Under the pieces are notes generated by a model. It did not search any database, was not told where the DNA came from, and saw nothing but the letters and a program-made list of their open reading frames with translations. A stretch of 64,000 nucleotides of DNA from Aestuariibius insulae. Its GTDB lineage: Bacteria; Pseudomonadota; Alphaproteobacteria; Rhodobacterales; Rhodobacteraceae. A program made the position numbers and the translations under genes. The DNA lies in assembly GCF_040783535.2 (NCBI RefSeq), contig NZ_JBFONW020000001.1:930001-994000 (forward strand), written 5' to 3'. Below, piece by piece: positions 1-8,718 of this stretch (position 1 is its first letter; the number at the start of each line of letters is the position of its first letter).

Positions 1-170
1 CGATCTGGGTGGAACAAATCAAACACCTCGCGCGGATGTTCTCCGTAAGGCAGATCCAGCTCGCACCTCACCTGCGCCCGAAAGGCCTCCGCCGCCCGCG
101 CCCACCGCGCCGGATAGGCATCGCCCTCCGGAATATGCGACATGTTTGCATAGGCGTCATCGATATCCAT
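1..170 (-). CDS. alpha/beta hydrolase, arylformamidase-like (partial, N-terminal end only)
   Basis: Reading the minus strand from the ATG at 168-170 gives an open frame that runs off the window edge. The 56 visible residues include a segment ending DLPYGEHPREVFDLFHP, which resembles the region just before the first core strand of alpha/beta hydrolases of the kynurenine-formamidase/esterase group. A strong ribosome binding site (GGGAGGATAGT) lies directly before the ATG. The gene is divergent from the aldehyde dehydrogenase gene with only about 48 bp between the two starts. The catalytic residues lie outside the window, so the substrate is unknown. Confidence 0.6.
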   Translation of the reverse strand, partial: MDIDDAYANMSHIPEGDAYPARWARAAEAFRAQVRCELDLPYGEHPREVFDLFHPD

Positions 171-218
171 ACTATCCTCCCAAAGGGGCCGCCCGGCCCG
201 AAGCCAAGGGAGGCCGCC

Positions 219-1697
219 ATGCTCGATGATACCACCGACATCCGATCAATGCTCAAGACCCCATCATTGTTGCGCGAAGATGCCTATCTCGCGGGCAACT
301 GGGTGCAGGCTGGCAGCGGTAAGACCTTCGGGGTCGCCAATCCCGCCCGCGGTGACATTATTGCCAATGTCGCCGATCTCTCCAGAGAAGAGATAGCACA
401 AGCCATCGACGCCGCCCATGCGGCCCAACCCGCTTGGGCCGCGAAAACGGCAAAGGAGCGCGCCCAGATCCTGCGCCGCTGGTACGATCTGATGATGGAG
501 CACCAGGAGGACCTCGCTATTCTCATGACCGCCGAGCAAGGCAAGCCGCTCACCGAATCCCGCGGAGAGGTCGCCTATGGCGCCGCGTTCGTCGAATGGT
601 TCGGAGAAGAGGCCAAGCGCGTCTACGGCGAAACCATCCCCGGCCATCAGCCGGACAAGCGCCTCACGGTGATCCGTCAGCCGATCGGCGTCGCCGCCGC
701 GATCACACCTTGGAACTTCCCCAACGCCATGATCGCCCGCAAGGTCGCCCCGGCGCTTGCCGTCGGCTGCAGCTTCGTCGTCCGCCCCGCCTCGCTGACC
801 CCGCTTTCGGCTCTCGCGATGGCCGCCCTCGCTGAAGAGGCGGGCGTGCCCAAAGGCGTCTTCTCTGTTTTACCGTCGACCTCCTCCTCGGAGGCAGGCA
901 AGGAGTTTTGCGAGAACCCGAAGGTCCGCAAACTCACTTTCACCGGCTCGACTGAGGTTGGCCGTATCCTCCTCAAGCAGGCCGCCGATCAGGTTATGAA
1001 ATGCTCCATGGAGCTTGGTGGAAACGCCCCCTTCATCGTCTTCGACGACGCCGATCTCGATGCCGCCGTCGAAGGCGCCATCGCCTGCAAGTTCCGCAAC
1101 AACGGCCAGACCTGCGTCTGCGCCAACCGCATCTACGTGCAGGACGGCGTCTATGATGCCTTCGCCGAGAAGCTGAAGAAGGCCGTGGAAAACATGAAGG
1201 TCGGCGACGGCCTCGCGGACGGCACCGACCTCGGCCCCCTGATCGAACCCGATGCCTTGGAGAAGGTCCAAGAACACCTGGACGATGCCCTCTCCAAAGG
1301 CGCGACCGTCCTCACCGGAGGCAAGCCCCACCCCCTTGGTGGCCAGTTCTTCCAGCCCACCATCGTCACCGGAGCCACCCAGGACATGAAGGTCTCGACC
1401 GAGGAAACCTTCGGCCCCTTCGCTCCCCTCTTCCGCTTTAAGGACGAGGACGAGGTCATCGCGCTCGCCAACGACACGATCTTCGGCCTCGCCAGCTATT
1501 TCTTCGCCAAGGACCTTTCCCGCGTGACCAAGGTCGCCGAGGCCCTCGAATACGGCATCGTCGGCGTGAACACCGGCATCATCTCCACCGAAGTCGCTCC
1601 CTTTGGAGGCGTCAAACAATCCGGCCTCGGCCGCGAAGGCTCAAAATTTGGGATCGAGGACTACGTGGAAATGAAATACATTTGCACAAGCGTTTAA
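219..1697 (+). CDS. gabD: NAD(P)-dependent succinate-semialdehyde dehydrogenase-type aldehyde dehydrogenase
   Basis: 492 aa, the usual length for the family that oxidises succinate semialdehyde to succinate at the end of GABA breakdown. Visible landmarks are the PWNFP segment of the cofactor fold, Glu265 in MELGGNAP and the nucleophile Cys299 in NNGQTCVCANR; the CVC arrangement is typical of GabD. The start at 219 is chosen because AAGGGAGG sits 5 nt upstream; the frame is open further upstream but that stretch lies under the divergent hydrolase gene. One oddity: the usually conserved Lys of the nucleotide site (VLKPA in relatives) reads Arg189 (VVRPAS), which may alter NAD versus NADP preference. 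A related semialdehyde dehydrogenase specificity cannot be excluded. Confidence 0.85.
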   Translation: MLDDTTDIRSMLKTPSLLREDAYLAGNWVQAGSGKTFGVANPARGDIIANVADLSREEIAQAIDAAHAAQPAWAAKTAKERAQILRRWYDLMMEHQEDLAILMTAEQGKPLTESRGEVAYGAAFVEWFGEEAKRVYGETIPGHQPDKRLTVIRQPIGVAAAITPWNFPNAMIARKVAPALAVGCSFVVRPASLTPLSALAMAALAEEAGVPKGVFSVLPSTSSSEAGKEFCENPKVRKLTFTGSTEVGRILLKQAADQVMKCSMELGGNAPFIVFDDADLDAAVEGAIACKFRNNGQTCVCANRIYVQDGVYDAFAEKLKKAVENMKVGDGLADGTDLGPLIEPDALEKVQEHLDDALSKGATVLTGGKPHPLGGQFFQPTIVTGATQDMKVSTEETFGPFAPLFRFKDEDEVIALANDTIFGLASYFFAKDLSRVTKVAEALEYGIVGVNTGIISTEVAPFGGVKQSGLGREGSKFGIEDYVEMKYICTSV

Positions 1698-1738
1698 GGG
1701 AGCTGGTCCTTTAGTCGTTAGGAAACTGTGCTATACAT

Positions 1739-1775
1739 GATGACGTTGATCGAACGCTTAGTTAGCGTCATTTTT
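1739..1775 (+). terminator. putative intrinsic terminator of the aldehyde dehydrogenase gene
   Basis: About 40 bp after the stop codon, ATGACG and CGTCAT can pair (1739-1744 with 1766-1771). Inside this, ACGCT-TAGTT-AGCGT forms a tighter stem, followed by TTTTT. The stem is short, so the call is tentative. The rest of 1698-1992 is AT-rich, non-coding on either strand as far as I can see, and separates two convergent transcription units. Confidence 0.4.
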
Positions 1776-1992
1776 GCTATTTTGTTCGTTTAGCGTGCTA
1801 TTGGCAGATAAATAAAACATACTGATTATCGCCTCATATTATCGTGACTTTCCTCTTATTAGAGAAGTTGGAGTGAGCCGCCTTAGACTGATATTCCGAC
1901 AAGTAGTATTGAATATACACGATATAAGGCCTGCACCGATCTTCGTACAGCGCCTCTGCATACTATAGCGAGTAGATCGATATATGGAGTTG

Positions 1993-2376
1993 CTATGGAT
2001 TTCTTTGTAGTAGGTGTTTAAGGAGTTTCGCTGGCGCTTGAACGAGATTAACCAGGAAATTCCCTACTTTCCATCGTGTAGATGACTTGATAACACTTCT
2101 AGTATACTCGGCTGCGTGTTGAGCATCGATGGAACTATTATTTGATTTTCTTTCTAGTTTCAAGGTGCGACTGGTTATTCTTTTAAGTTCTTCAATTGTT
2201 CTCCGTTGGTCAATATTAGTCGCCTTAAGCTCGTCATTTCTAATTGCTAACTTATCTCGCTCTTTCATTAGGGTTGAGTAGAGCTTTTCAAGCGGTTCGT
2301 TGCTCTTATTCAAAGCGTTGGAGTCGCCGGGGGCGGCCACTTGATTGTTGGGTCGGTCATCAAGCTCATAACTCAT
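1993..2376 (-). CDS. hypothetical coiled-coil protein of the glycan locus
   Basis: 127 aa, not recognised as a named family. Residues about 28-70 are rich in Lys/Glu/Leu and should form a coiled coil (EKLYSTLMKERDKLAIRNDE and on). The C-terminus (SSTRWKVGNFLVNLVQAP) resembles the short amphipathic tail often found at the ends of bacterial surface-glycan glycosyltransferases. It is the last gene of a minus-strand series; its ATG overlaps the stop of the upstream GT2-like gene by 4 bp, so translation is probably coupled. Base composition is distinctly AT-rich compared with the rest of the window, as in the two genes before it. Confidence 0.6.
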   Translation of the reverse strand: MSYELDDRPNNQVAAPGDSNALNKSNEPLEKLYSTLMKERDKLAIRNDELKATNIDQRRTIEELKRITSRTLKLERKSNNSSIDAQHAAEYTRSVIKSSTRWKVGNFLVNLVQAPAKLLKHLLQRNP

Positions 2377-3311
2377 ATCTGGCTCCCATACTCGTTGTGG
2401 CTGGTCGGTCCCTTGGGGCTAAGAAGGCGAAGATAATTTCTGCGGGCAAGAAAGTTCTTCCTACTAGTTTGCCAGTTAGCAGGGGTTCTTCCTGTCCCAA
2501 GAGCAGATATCAAAGCTTGGCTTAGATTCAGATCCGAATAGATCTCAGACATCGGGCGACCGTTCTTCTGTAGGGCCTTGGTGGCAATGTCGCGATAGAC
2601 CGAGAATGACCAATCCAGTTTTCGCGCTTCATAGGTATGGTAGGTCACTTCTTTCTTCATATCTTGCATCAAGCCATCTGGTCGTAAGGGAATCAGCCAG
2701 TCCTTTGGTCGGCTTGGTGACCAAATTGGCAACCCTCGCTGCCTTGCAAGAGAACTAAAGATTAAATCGACTTGCACGTCAGGCTGAAAATCTGAAAAAT
2801 TAGTATTGAGCGTCGACTGATGAAAAGCAAAAGTTCCGCTGCCAGCGAGATTTACGAGTTCGGCTCTTAAAAGAGAGTCGCGTGCGGCGAAAACGTGAGT
2901 TCGATCGAAATACCATTCTAGCTCTGGTGGTAAGATGCTACCGTGAACCGCTACACAACAATTATTCTTACAGATTTTAAAGATGAATTTGATTTTTGAA
3001 ACGTAGTTAGAGGGATATATGAAGTCATCATCTATAGTGAAAACAAGGCAGTTCGATAGTAGGTTTAGCGGATAAACCTTCCCATTCGCCGAGATATTCC
3101 CTTCATGTTCGGCCCCATTAAGTATCGTGACGTTTTTCAAAGAGGTAAGATCTGGAAACCCGTCAAGCGTCTCGTTCACATATATAAATAGATGGTCCAG
3201 CTGCCCTGAAATAGAGCGGGCAGAGCGTTCGAGAACGTCAAACCTATCAGGATAGGTTGCCATACAGGCAACTATTGAATCTTTAATTGTCGTAAGCATC
3301 TGAGTGCGCAT
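2373..3311 (-). CDS. GT2-like glycosyltransferase
   Basis: 312 aa. The N-terminus (DSIVACMATYPDR) and the later acidic motif in CLVFTIDDDFIYP look like a GT-A fold glycosyltransferase: a nucleotide-binding first strand and a metal-binding DDD about 90 residues in. Such enzymes move a sugar from a nucleotide donor to a growing surface glycan. The donor and acceptor cannot be read from sequence. The ATG at 3309-3311 overlaps the end of the upstream glycosyltransferase gene by 29 bp; Met5 is an alternative start with a smaller overlap. Low G+C suggests it arrived with its neighbours by transfer. Confidence 0.65.
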   Translation of the reverse strand: MRTQMLTTIKDSIVACMATYPDRFDVLERSARSISGQLDHLFIYVNETLDGFPDLTSLKNVTILNGAEHEGNISANGKVYPLNLLSNCLVFTIDDDFIYPSNYVSKIKFIFKICKNNCCVAVHGSILPPELEWYFDRTHVFAARDSLLRAELVNLAGSGTFAFHQSTLNTNFSDFQPDVQVDLIFSSLARQRGLPIWSPSRPKDWLIPLRPDGLMQDMKKEVTYHTYEARKLDWSFSVYRDIATKALQKNGRPMSEIYSDLNLSQALISALGTGRTPANWQTSRKNFLARRNYLRLLSPKGPTSHNEYGSQI

Positions 3312-5655
3312 TCAAAACTGCGTGGATATTGTTCGGACCTATATATGATAAGCGCCTGGGGCTATTCTGTAGATCCGGCATTTTCCAGGTATGAAAACTC
3401 TCATCCGCGTTTCGAAAGACGGTTAGGGAGCTGCTATCGTAGCTAACAACACGGTAACCCTCCTGGTGAGCAGACTCGACCCAAATAGAGTCCGCTGCAT
3501 TTCTAAACCGATCCGAGAATTCTATCAATGGTACATCTGCTCGACCTGACAAGGTCGCTCCAGACAGATAGTTTCCAGCGCGGGCCAGTCGAAAGCAACG
3601 TCTGGTTAAAAAATCGCGTGCTCGAGACTCGTTTGCGCCGTCAAAGTAGAAGTATACAGCTTGTCGTCCAAGGCAGTCTGCCTGCGTCGCGCGAAAATAT
3701 GCTTGTAGGTCTTCAAGGTAAGTATCGACATAGAAGTCATCGTCATCCATTTTTGTCCAATACTTTCCATTTGAGCTTGCGACCCCAGCATTCAAACATT
3801 GACCAACAGTACAGTTAGGAGGTAAGCGAAAAACGCTCTCATTTTCCGCGAGTGCGGGGAGGCTTTCGGGTTCGGTGCTCATATTGAGCACTACGATCAG
3901 TTCCTTCTTTCGAGCTGTCTGATTTCGAAATGCGTCGATGCATGAGGCAACAAGCTGCGGTCTCTTGGAAACGATTATTGCGGTAATGAGAGGTTCGTCG
4001 TAATCTGGATCCAGCGGATCCTTGCCAAAAATAGCAGTGCGATCATCACTCTTCCAGGTATAATCCTCACACACCTTTCGAAAGAGAAAGCGCCAACGAT
4101 GCTCCCAGTACCACTGTATCCTATAAAGACGCTGAAGCTCTTGTAACTCAGACGCGGCCCAAACCCTATCGATCGCGTCAACAATTGGATATCTTAGCTC
4201 TGTCTCGCCGAAAATAACTGGAATGCTACCAGATGCGATCGCATCAAGTAGGAGGGCGAGAAGTTGCTCTTTCGACCGCAACGATGATCCTGGTATTAGA
4301 ACAAGACGACTTTCCTGTATCAGTTTTGTCATGCGGGAATGGAATAAAGCCCGTTCTGCCTCAAATGTAATCCCAGGCAACCTTTCTCTCAGTGAGCGGG
4401 CGACGAAATCGTAATGATACTCAGTAAAGAGGGTTCCATAGGACGTCTGGGTTTGAAGAAATTCCGCAAACTCAGGATCGTTGAAGACATCTGATGCGAC
4501 GGGAACAAGTAGCCTCGTATCGGGATCGGTACCGCACAAGGCGGCATTTGCACACGGTTCTGTCGCAGGCTTGATGAATCTAGATGTAACCTTCGAAAGG
4601 TCTGCCTTATCCCAATCTGACTCCATACCCTCGATTACGACAGATCCGACCTGCTCTGAAAGTTCTCTCCAAAGGTGAAACTCCCCGGATCCGACGGTTG
4701 CAAACAGGCAAGTAGGAAGATCAAACTCAGTGGCTTTCGAGAGGAGCTGCCTTCCCATTTCGGGAATTTCTCCTGACAGACTAGAGAGCTTATGACGCCA
4801 CTCTCCGCAAAGTGGCTCCGTGGTTGTTTCGACAATGAGCCGATCAAATTCTCCAAACTTGAGCTGAGATTCGAACTCCGCTTCCCTGATAAGATGGAGA
4901 TCGGCAAAGCACGAGAGTCGAGCATATGCTCGTTCAGATCCAATAAATCCGATAGAGATCTTCTTTCGAGCCTCTGCTCGAAGCCTTTCGCGTCGTTGGT
5001 CCGCATCGTCGATCTCCTGCTGGACCAACTTATCAAGCTTGCTCAGGACCGGGTCCCAACTTCCGCTTGGCTGAAACTGGTCCACTATGGCAGTCATCTG
5101 TTCGAGCGGGATCCGGGATATATCGTTGAAGCTATCTTCCGTCTCAAGGTAATGAGAGATCATCTCTCTAAATAGCTGTTCTCTGATCCTGCAGGCAGTT
5201 TTCAGGGAACTAATTATCTCGTTGCCCTGGCCAACCCAGTCGATCGACATGGCACAGCAGTCCAGAAGATCGATTTTATCCTGAGGCCAATCGACAAATA
5301 TCTGCGCCGATACAACGTGGGGCGGCGGTATAAAGTACCGTGTAGACAAGCCGGCAGCGCGATGCAGATCAGATCCGTCGAACCCGGGCAGGACCTCGAC
5401 TCTCAGCGAGTCGAGGTGAGGTATCTGAAGCTCTTCCCCGCAGCATTCGGGATGAATTACATCCCCCCTGGTATTGAAGAAAAGGATACTTGCGTCTGCG
5501 TAGTTTAGAACGAAATCTGAGTTTTGATCACGATCGATTAGCCGCAGACGGAGCTCGTAAGGGCGGCCCGGCGCGACGTCGAAAGTCCGATGAAGGCGTG
5601 GCTGCCCTACCTGTGCGACCGCTTGTCCCGCGTTGAGATCTGTTCTCTGGTCCAT
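3283..5655 (-). CDS. two-domain glycosyltransferase (CgeB/GT1-like middle plus C-terminal GT2)
   Basis: 790 aa with three parts. Residues 1-150 look like a beta-rich accessory domain. Residues about 230-540 resemble the CgeB/YkvP glycosyltransferase fold, with a donor-site-like segment SKEQLLALLLDAIASGSIPV. Residues about 550-780 are a GT2 domain: ITAIIVSKRP at its start and the metal-binding KMDDDDFYVD. A single protein could therefore add two sugars in sequence. GAGGACGTT precedes the start. It is first in a three-gene minus-strand series and divergent from the sugar-nucleotide genes at 5858 on. Its G+C is well below the window average. The functions of the first and middle parts are inferred from general resemblance only. 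Confidence 0.7.
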   Translation of the reverse strand: MDQRTDLNAGQAVAQVGQPRLHRTFDVAPGRPYELRLRLIDRDQNSDFVLNYADASILFFNTRGDVIHPECCGEELQIPHLDSLRVEVLPGFDGSDLHRAAGLSTRYFIPPPHVVSAQIFVDWPQDKIDLLDCCAMSIDWVGQGNEIISSLKTACRIREQLFREMISHYLETEDSFNDISRIPLEQMTAIVDQFQPSGSWDPVLSKLDKLVQQEIDDADQRRERLRAEARKKISIGFIGSERAYARLSCFADLHLIREAEFESQLKFGEFDRLIVETTTEPLCGEWRHKLSSLSGEIPEMGRQLLSKATEFDLPTCLFATVGSGEFHLWRELSEQVGSVVIEGMESDWDKADLSKVTSRFIKPATEPCANAALCGTDPDTRLLVPVASDVFNDPEFAEFLQTQTSYGTLFTEYHYDFVARSLRERLPGITFEAERALFHSRMTKLIQESRLVLIPGSSLRSKEQLLALLLDAIASGSIPVIFGETELRYPIVDAIDRVWAASELQELQRLYRIQWYWEHRWRFLFRKVCEDYTWKSDDRTAIFGKDPLDPDYDEPLITAIIVSKRPQLVASCIDAFRNQTARKKELIVVLNMSTEPESLPALAENESVFRLPPNCTVGQCLNAGVASSNGKYWTKMDDDDFYVDTYLEDLQAYFRATQADCLGRQAVYFYFDGANESRARDFLTRRCFRLARAGNYLSGATLSGRADVPLIEFSDRFRNAADSIWVESAHQEGYRVVSYDSSSLTVFRNADESFHTWKMPDLQNSPRRLSYIGPNNIHAVLNAHSDAYDN

Positions 5656-5857
5656 AACGTCCTCTATCGCGCAGGATTCACGCTTACAACCATACCGCCA
5701 TACGAGACGTTATTTTGCGCAGAGATCATGCGCTACGAAAAAACCGAGGGCTGTCGAGCAAAGGTTCCATGGAAGGCTTTTGCTTCTTGCCGCGTCGAAG
5801 TAGAGGGTCACTATTGATTTCCAAAGCGGGGCGCATCCGGCACGGGTGCAAAGCAAT

Positions 5858-6925
5858 ATGGCCAATTTCGATACCTACTTTCAAAACAAGAGAATCATCG
5901 TGACGGGAGGTGTCGGCTCCGTCGGGCGAGAGGTTGTTCGGCAGCTTCTGCGGCTCGATGTGGCGCTGGTTCGCGTCGTCGACAACAACGAGAGTGGGCT
6001 TTTCGACATGGAAGGGCTCTATGACGGCGAGCCGCGGGTCGAGTTTTTCCATTGCGACATTTGTGACGAGCGCGAGATGCAGCGAACATTCTCGAACATG
6101 GATCTGTGCTTTCATGCGGCGGCGTTAAAACATGTACCCTCCTGCGAGCGCAGTCCGTTTTCGGCGATCAACGTCAACATTCTGGGCTGCGAGATCGTTG
6201 GGCGCGTGGCGCTGGCGAACGGGCTGGAGAAGGTGATCTTCACCTCCTCGGATAAGGCCGTGAATCCGACCAATGTGATGGGCACGTCCAAGCTGATGGG
6301 CGAGCGGCTTTTCACGGCGATGAACTTCCTGCGCAACTCCGAAAGCCGGACATCCTTTGCCTGTACGCGGTTTGGGAACGTTCTGGGCTCGCGTGGGTCT
6401 GTCGTTCCGCTTTTCAGCCACCAGATCGAGGCGGGCGGGCCTGTGACTGTGACGGACGAACGCATGACACGGTTCGTCATGACGATGGAGCAATCGGCCG
6501 ATCTCGTGATCGAGAGCATGGCGCTCGCAAAGGGTGGAGAGGTCTTCATCACCAAGATGCCAGTGCTGAAGATCACTGATCTGGCTCAGTCGATGATAGA
6601 TCTGTTGGCTCCGATCACGGATCAGAATCCAAGTGATATCAAGATCAAGTTCACTCAGCCGCGGCCCGGGGAGAAGCTTTGGGAGGAACTGAGCACTGAC
6701 GAAGAGAGTGGGCGGCTTCTCGAAGGGGAGAAGTTTCTGATCGTGCTTCCGGCCGGTCACACGCAGGAGCAGCGCAAGCAGTATGTCTATGAGGACATGC
6801 AGCTTGAAGCCTCTGACAAGGTCTATCATTCAGACCGGGAGGCCCCGATGGGCCGCGATGAGATCCGCGATCTGCTGGGCGAGCCCGATGTCCTTCCCTC
6901 TCATCTCAGAGCGTCCCTGACATAG
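5858..6925 (+). CDS. UDP-sugar 4,6-dehydratase of the CapD/WbpM type
   Basis: 355 aa short-chain dehydrogenase fold. TGGVGSVG near residue 15 is the NAD-binding glycine motif; SSDKAVNPTNVMGTSK holds the active site. As in WbpM/CapD proteins, Met replaces the usual catalytic Tyr of the YxxxK motif. These enzymes turn UDP-GlcNAc or similar sugars into 4-keto-6-deoxy intermediates for surface glycans. It is short and lacks the membrane region of WbpM, so it resembles the soluble FlaA1/PseB size class with a WbpM-type active site. ATG 5858 is chosen over an in-frame GTG at 5846; neither has a strong ribosome binding site. It is followed 19 bp later by the sulfoquinovose synthase gene. Confidence 0.8.
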   Translation: MANFDTYFQNKRIIVTGGVGSVGREVVRQLLRLDVALVRVVDNNESGLFDMEGLYDGEPRVEFFHCDICDEREMQRTFSNMDLCFHAAALKHVPSCERSPFSAINVNILGCEIVGRVALANGLEKVIFTSSDKAVNPTNVMGTSKLMGERLFTAMNFLRNSESRTSFACTRFGNVLGSRGSVVPLFSHQIEAGGPVTVTDERMTRFVMTMEQSADLVIESMALAKGGEVFITKMPVLKITDLAQSMIDLLAPITDQNPSDIKIKFTQPRPGEKLWEELSTDEESGRLLEGEKFLIVLPAGHTQEQRKQYVYEDMQLEASDKVYHSDREAPMGRDEIRDLLGEPDVLPSHLRASLT

Positions 6926-6944
6926 CTTTCTGAAAGGAAATCCC

Positions 6945-8096
6945 TTGCGCGTACTTATCCTAGGCGGAGACGGCTATATCGGCTGGCCGACGGCGATGAA
7001 ACTGTCGGCAGCAGGCCACGAGGTTCTGGTCACCGACAACTACATGCGGCGCAATCTGATGCGCGAGACCGACAGCGAGGCGCTTTTCGAGGTGCCTAAC
7101 CTGCATGAGCGGGCGCGGATCTGGGAGGAGAGTTCGGGCAAGACGGTCGGGGTCGAGATCGGCGACCTGGATAACTGGGATTTCATCTCAAGCGTGTTCG
7201 AGGAATTCAAGCCCGAGACGATCATCCACTACGCCGAGCAACCCTCGGCCCCCTATTCGATGATCGACCGGCGGGCGGCGGATCTGACCTTGCGCAACAA
7301 TCTGGGCGTCACGTTCAACGTCATTCAGGCGATGAATGCCTACACCCCCGATGCGCACTTGGTGAAGCTGGGGACGATGGGCGAGTACGGCACGCCCAAT
7401 ATCGATATCGAGGAAGGCTGGATCGAGATTGATCACAAAGGACGCAAGGACAAGTTCCTGTTCCCGCGCGCGGCCGGATCGCTTTATCACACGACCAAGG
7501 TGCTCGATACGGATCTGCTGTGGTTTTACGTGCGGGTCTGGGGGCTTCGGGTCACGGATCTGATGCAGGGGCCGGTTTATGGGCTGGCCACGAATGAGAG
7601 CGGCGAGGATGCGCGGCTTTACTCGTTCCTGAATTATGACGAGATCTTTGGCACCGTGCTGAACCGGTTCATGGTGCAGGCGGTGGCGGGCTATCCTCTG
7701 ACGGTCTACGGCAAGGGCGGGCAGACGCGGGGCTATCTGCATCTGCGCGATGCGCTGCAATGCGTTCAACTGGCCGTGGAGACGCCCGCCGACCCGGGCG
7801 AGCTGCGGATCTTCAACCAGTTCGTGGAGACGTTCAGCGTCAACGATCTGGCGGAGCGGGTTCAGGCCTCGGGTCAGCGGCTGGGCTATGACGTCAAGAT
7901 CGAGAACCTGCCCAATCCCCGCAAGGAGATGGAAGAGCACCATTACAACCCCACGCATACGGGCCTTCTGGATCTGGGGCTGGAGCCGAATTTCCTGGAT
8001 GAGGCCGAGATGGATGCGATGGTGTCGCTGATCGCGCGCTACAATGACAACATCGTCACGGGCCGGATTTTCCGCGGTGTGAAGTGGAAGAAGTAA
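6945..8096 (+). CDS. sqdB: UDP-sulfoquinovose synthase (SqdB/SQD1 family)
   Basis: 383 aa. GGDGYIGWPTAMKLS at the N-terminus and the HYAEQPSAPYSM segment are signatures of the enzyme that makes UDP-sulfoquinovose from UDP-glucose and sulfite. The expected catalytic set is visible: Thr144 (LGTMGEYG), Tyr181 and Lys185 (YHTTK). The start is a TTG at 6945 with GAAAGGA about 8 nt upstream; no in-frame ATG would keep the nucleotide-binding motif. Partner genes for sulfolipid assembly (sqdC, sqdD, sqdX type) are not seen nearby. The neighbours are glycan genes, so the product may feed a sulfonated surface glycan instead of the sulfolipid; this is inference. Confidence 0.85.
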   Translation: MRVLILGGDGYIGWPTAMKLSAAGHEVLVTDNYMRRNLMRETDSEALFEVPNLHERARIWEESSGKTVGVEIGDLDNWDFISSVFEEFKPETIIHYAEQPSAPYSMIDRRAADLTLRNNLGVTFNVIQAMNAYTPDAHLVKLGTMGEYGTPNIDIEEGWIEIDHKGRKDKFLFPRAAGSLYHTTKVLDTDLLWFYVRVWGLRVTDLMQGPVYGLATNESGEDARLYSFLNYDEIFGTVLNRFMVQAVAGYPLTVYGKGGQTRGYLHLRDALQCVQLAVETPADPGELRIFNQFVETFSVNDLAERVQASGQRLGYDVKIENLPNPRKEMEEHHYNPTHTGLLDLGLEPNFLDEAEMDAMVSLIARYNDNIVTGRIFRGVKWKK

Positions 8097-8172
8097 GCCG
8101 CTAGTTCTGACGGGATAAAAAAAGCGGGGGCCGTCCCAAGGATCGGCGTCCCGCGCGCGTCAAACGGATGTG

Positions 8173-8718
8173 ATGCGAATGGAAACCGCTGACGAGGATT
8201 TGGCCTGCGCCGCGGGTTTGGGGGATCGCGACGCGTTCGCGCTGCTGCTTGAGCGGCATTACGATATGATCTTCGGGCTGATCCTGCGTCTGACCGGGCA
8301 TCGTTACGTGGCCGAAGATCTGGCGCAGGATATCTGCATCGGTCTGGCCGGAAAGCTCTCGGGATTCGAGAAGCGGGCGCGGTTTCGCACCTGGCTCTAC
8401 CGGGTCGTCGTCAATGCGGTGCATGACTGGCGCAGGCGCGAGACGAGCCGGGCCAAGGCGAGCGCGGGGTGGGGCGACTGGGAAATCGCCCGACAGGCCG
8501 AGATGTCGGACGCGGAGGCCAGCAAGGCCTGGCTGGCCGAGACGATGTCGCAGCTGCCCGAGGATCTGCGCGATACGGTGGCCCTGATCCTTGGCGAGGA
8601 GATGACGCAAGCCGCGGCGGCGGAGGTTCTGGGGATATCGGAAGGCACGGTCGCCTGGCGGATGAGTGAAGTGAAACGGCGACTGCGGGCTGTGGCGGTC
8701 GCGGAGGATCTGGCATGA
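8173..8718 (+). CDS. RNA polymerase ECF-type sigma factor
   Basis: 181 aa with the two helical parts of sigma-70-like factors. Region 2 includes DMIFGLILRLTGHRYVAEDLAQDI and FRTWLYRVVVNAVHDWRR; region 4 includes LPEDLRDTVALILGEEMT and a helix-turn-helix AAAEVLGISEGTVAWRM. It overlaps the following VWA gene by 4 bp (ATGA), so the two are translationally coupled. The downstream protein has a short cytoplasmic N-terminus before a membrane span, as expected for an anti-sigma partner. A GTG at 8170 is an equally close start. Confidence 0.85.
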   Translation: MRMETADEDLACAAGLGDRDAFALLLERHYDMIFGLILRLTGHRYVAEDLAQDICIGLAGKLSGFEKRARFRTWLYRVVVNAVHDWRRRETSRAKASAGWGDWEIARQAEMSDAEASKAWLAETMSQLPEDLRDTVALILGEEMTQAAAAEVLGISEGTVAWRMSEVKRRLRAVAVAEDLA

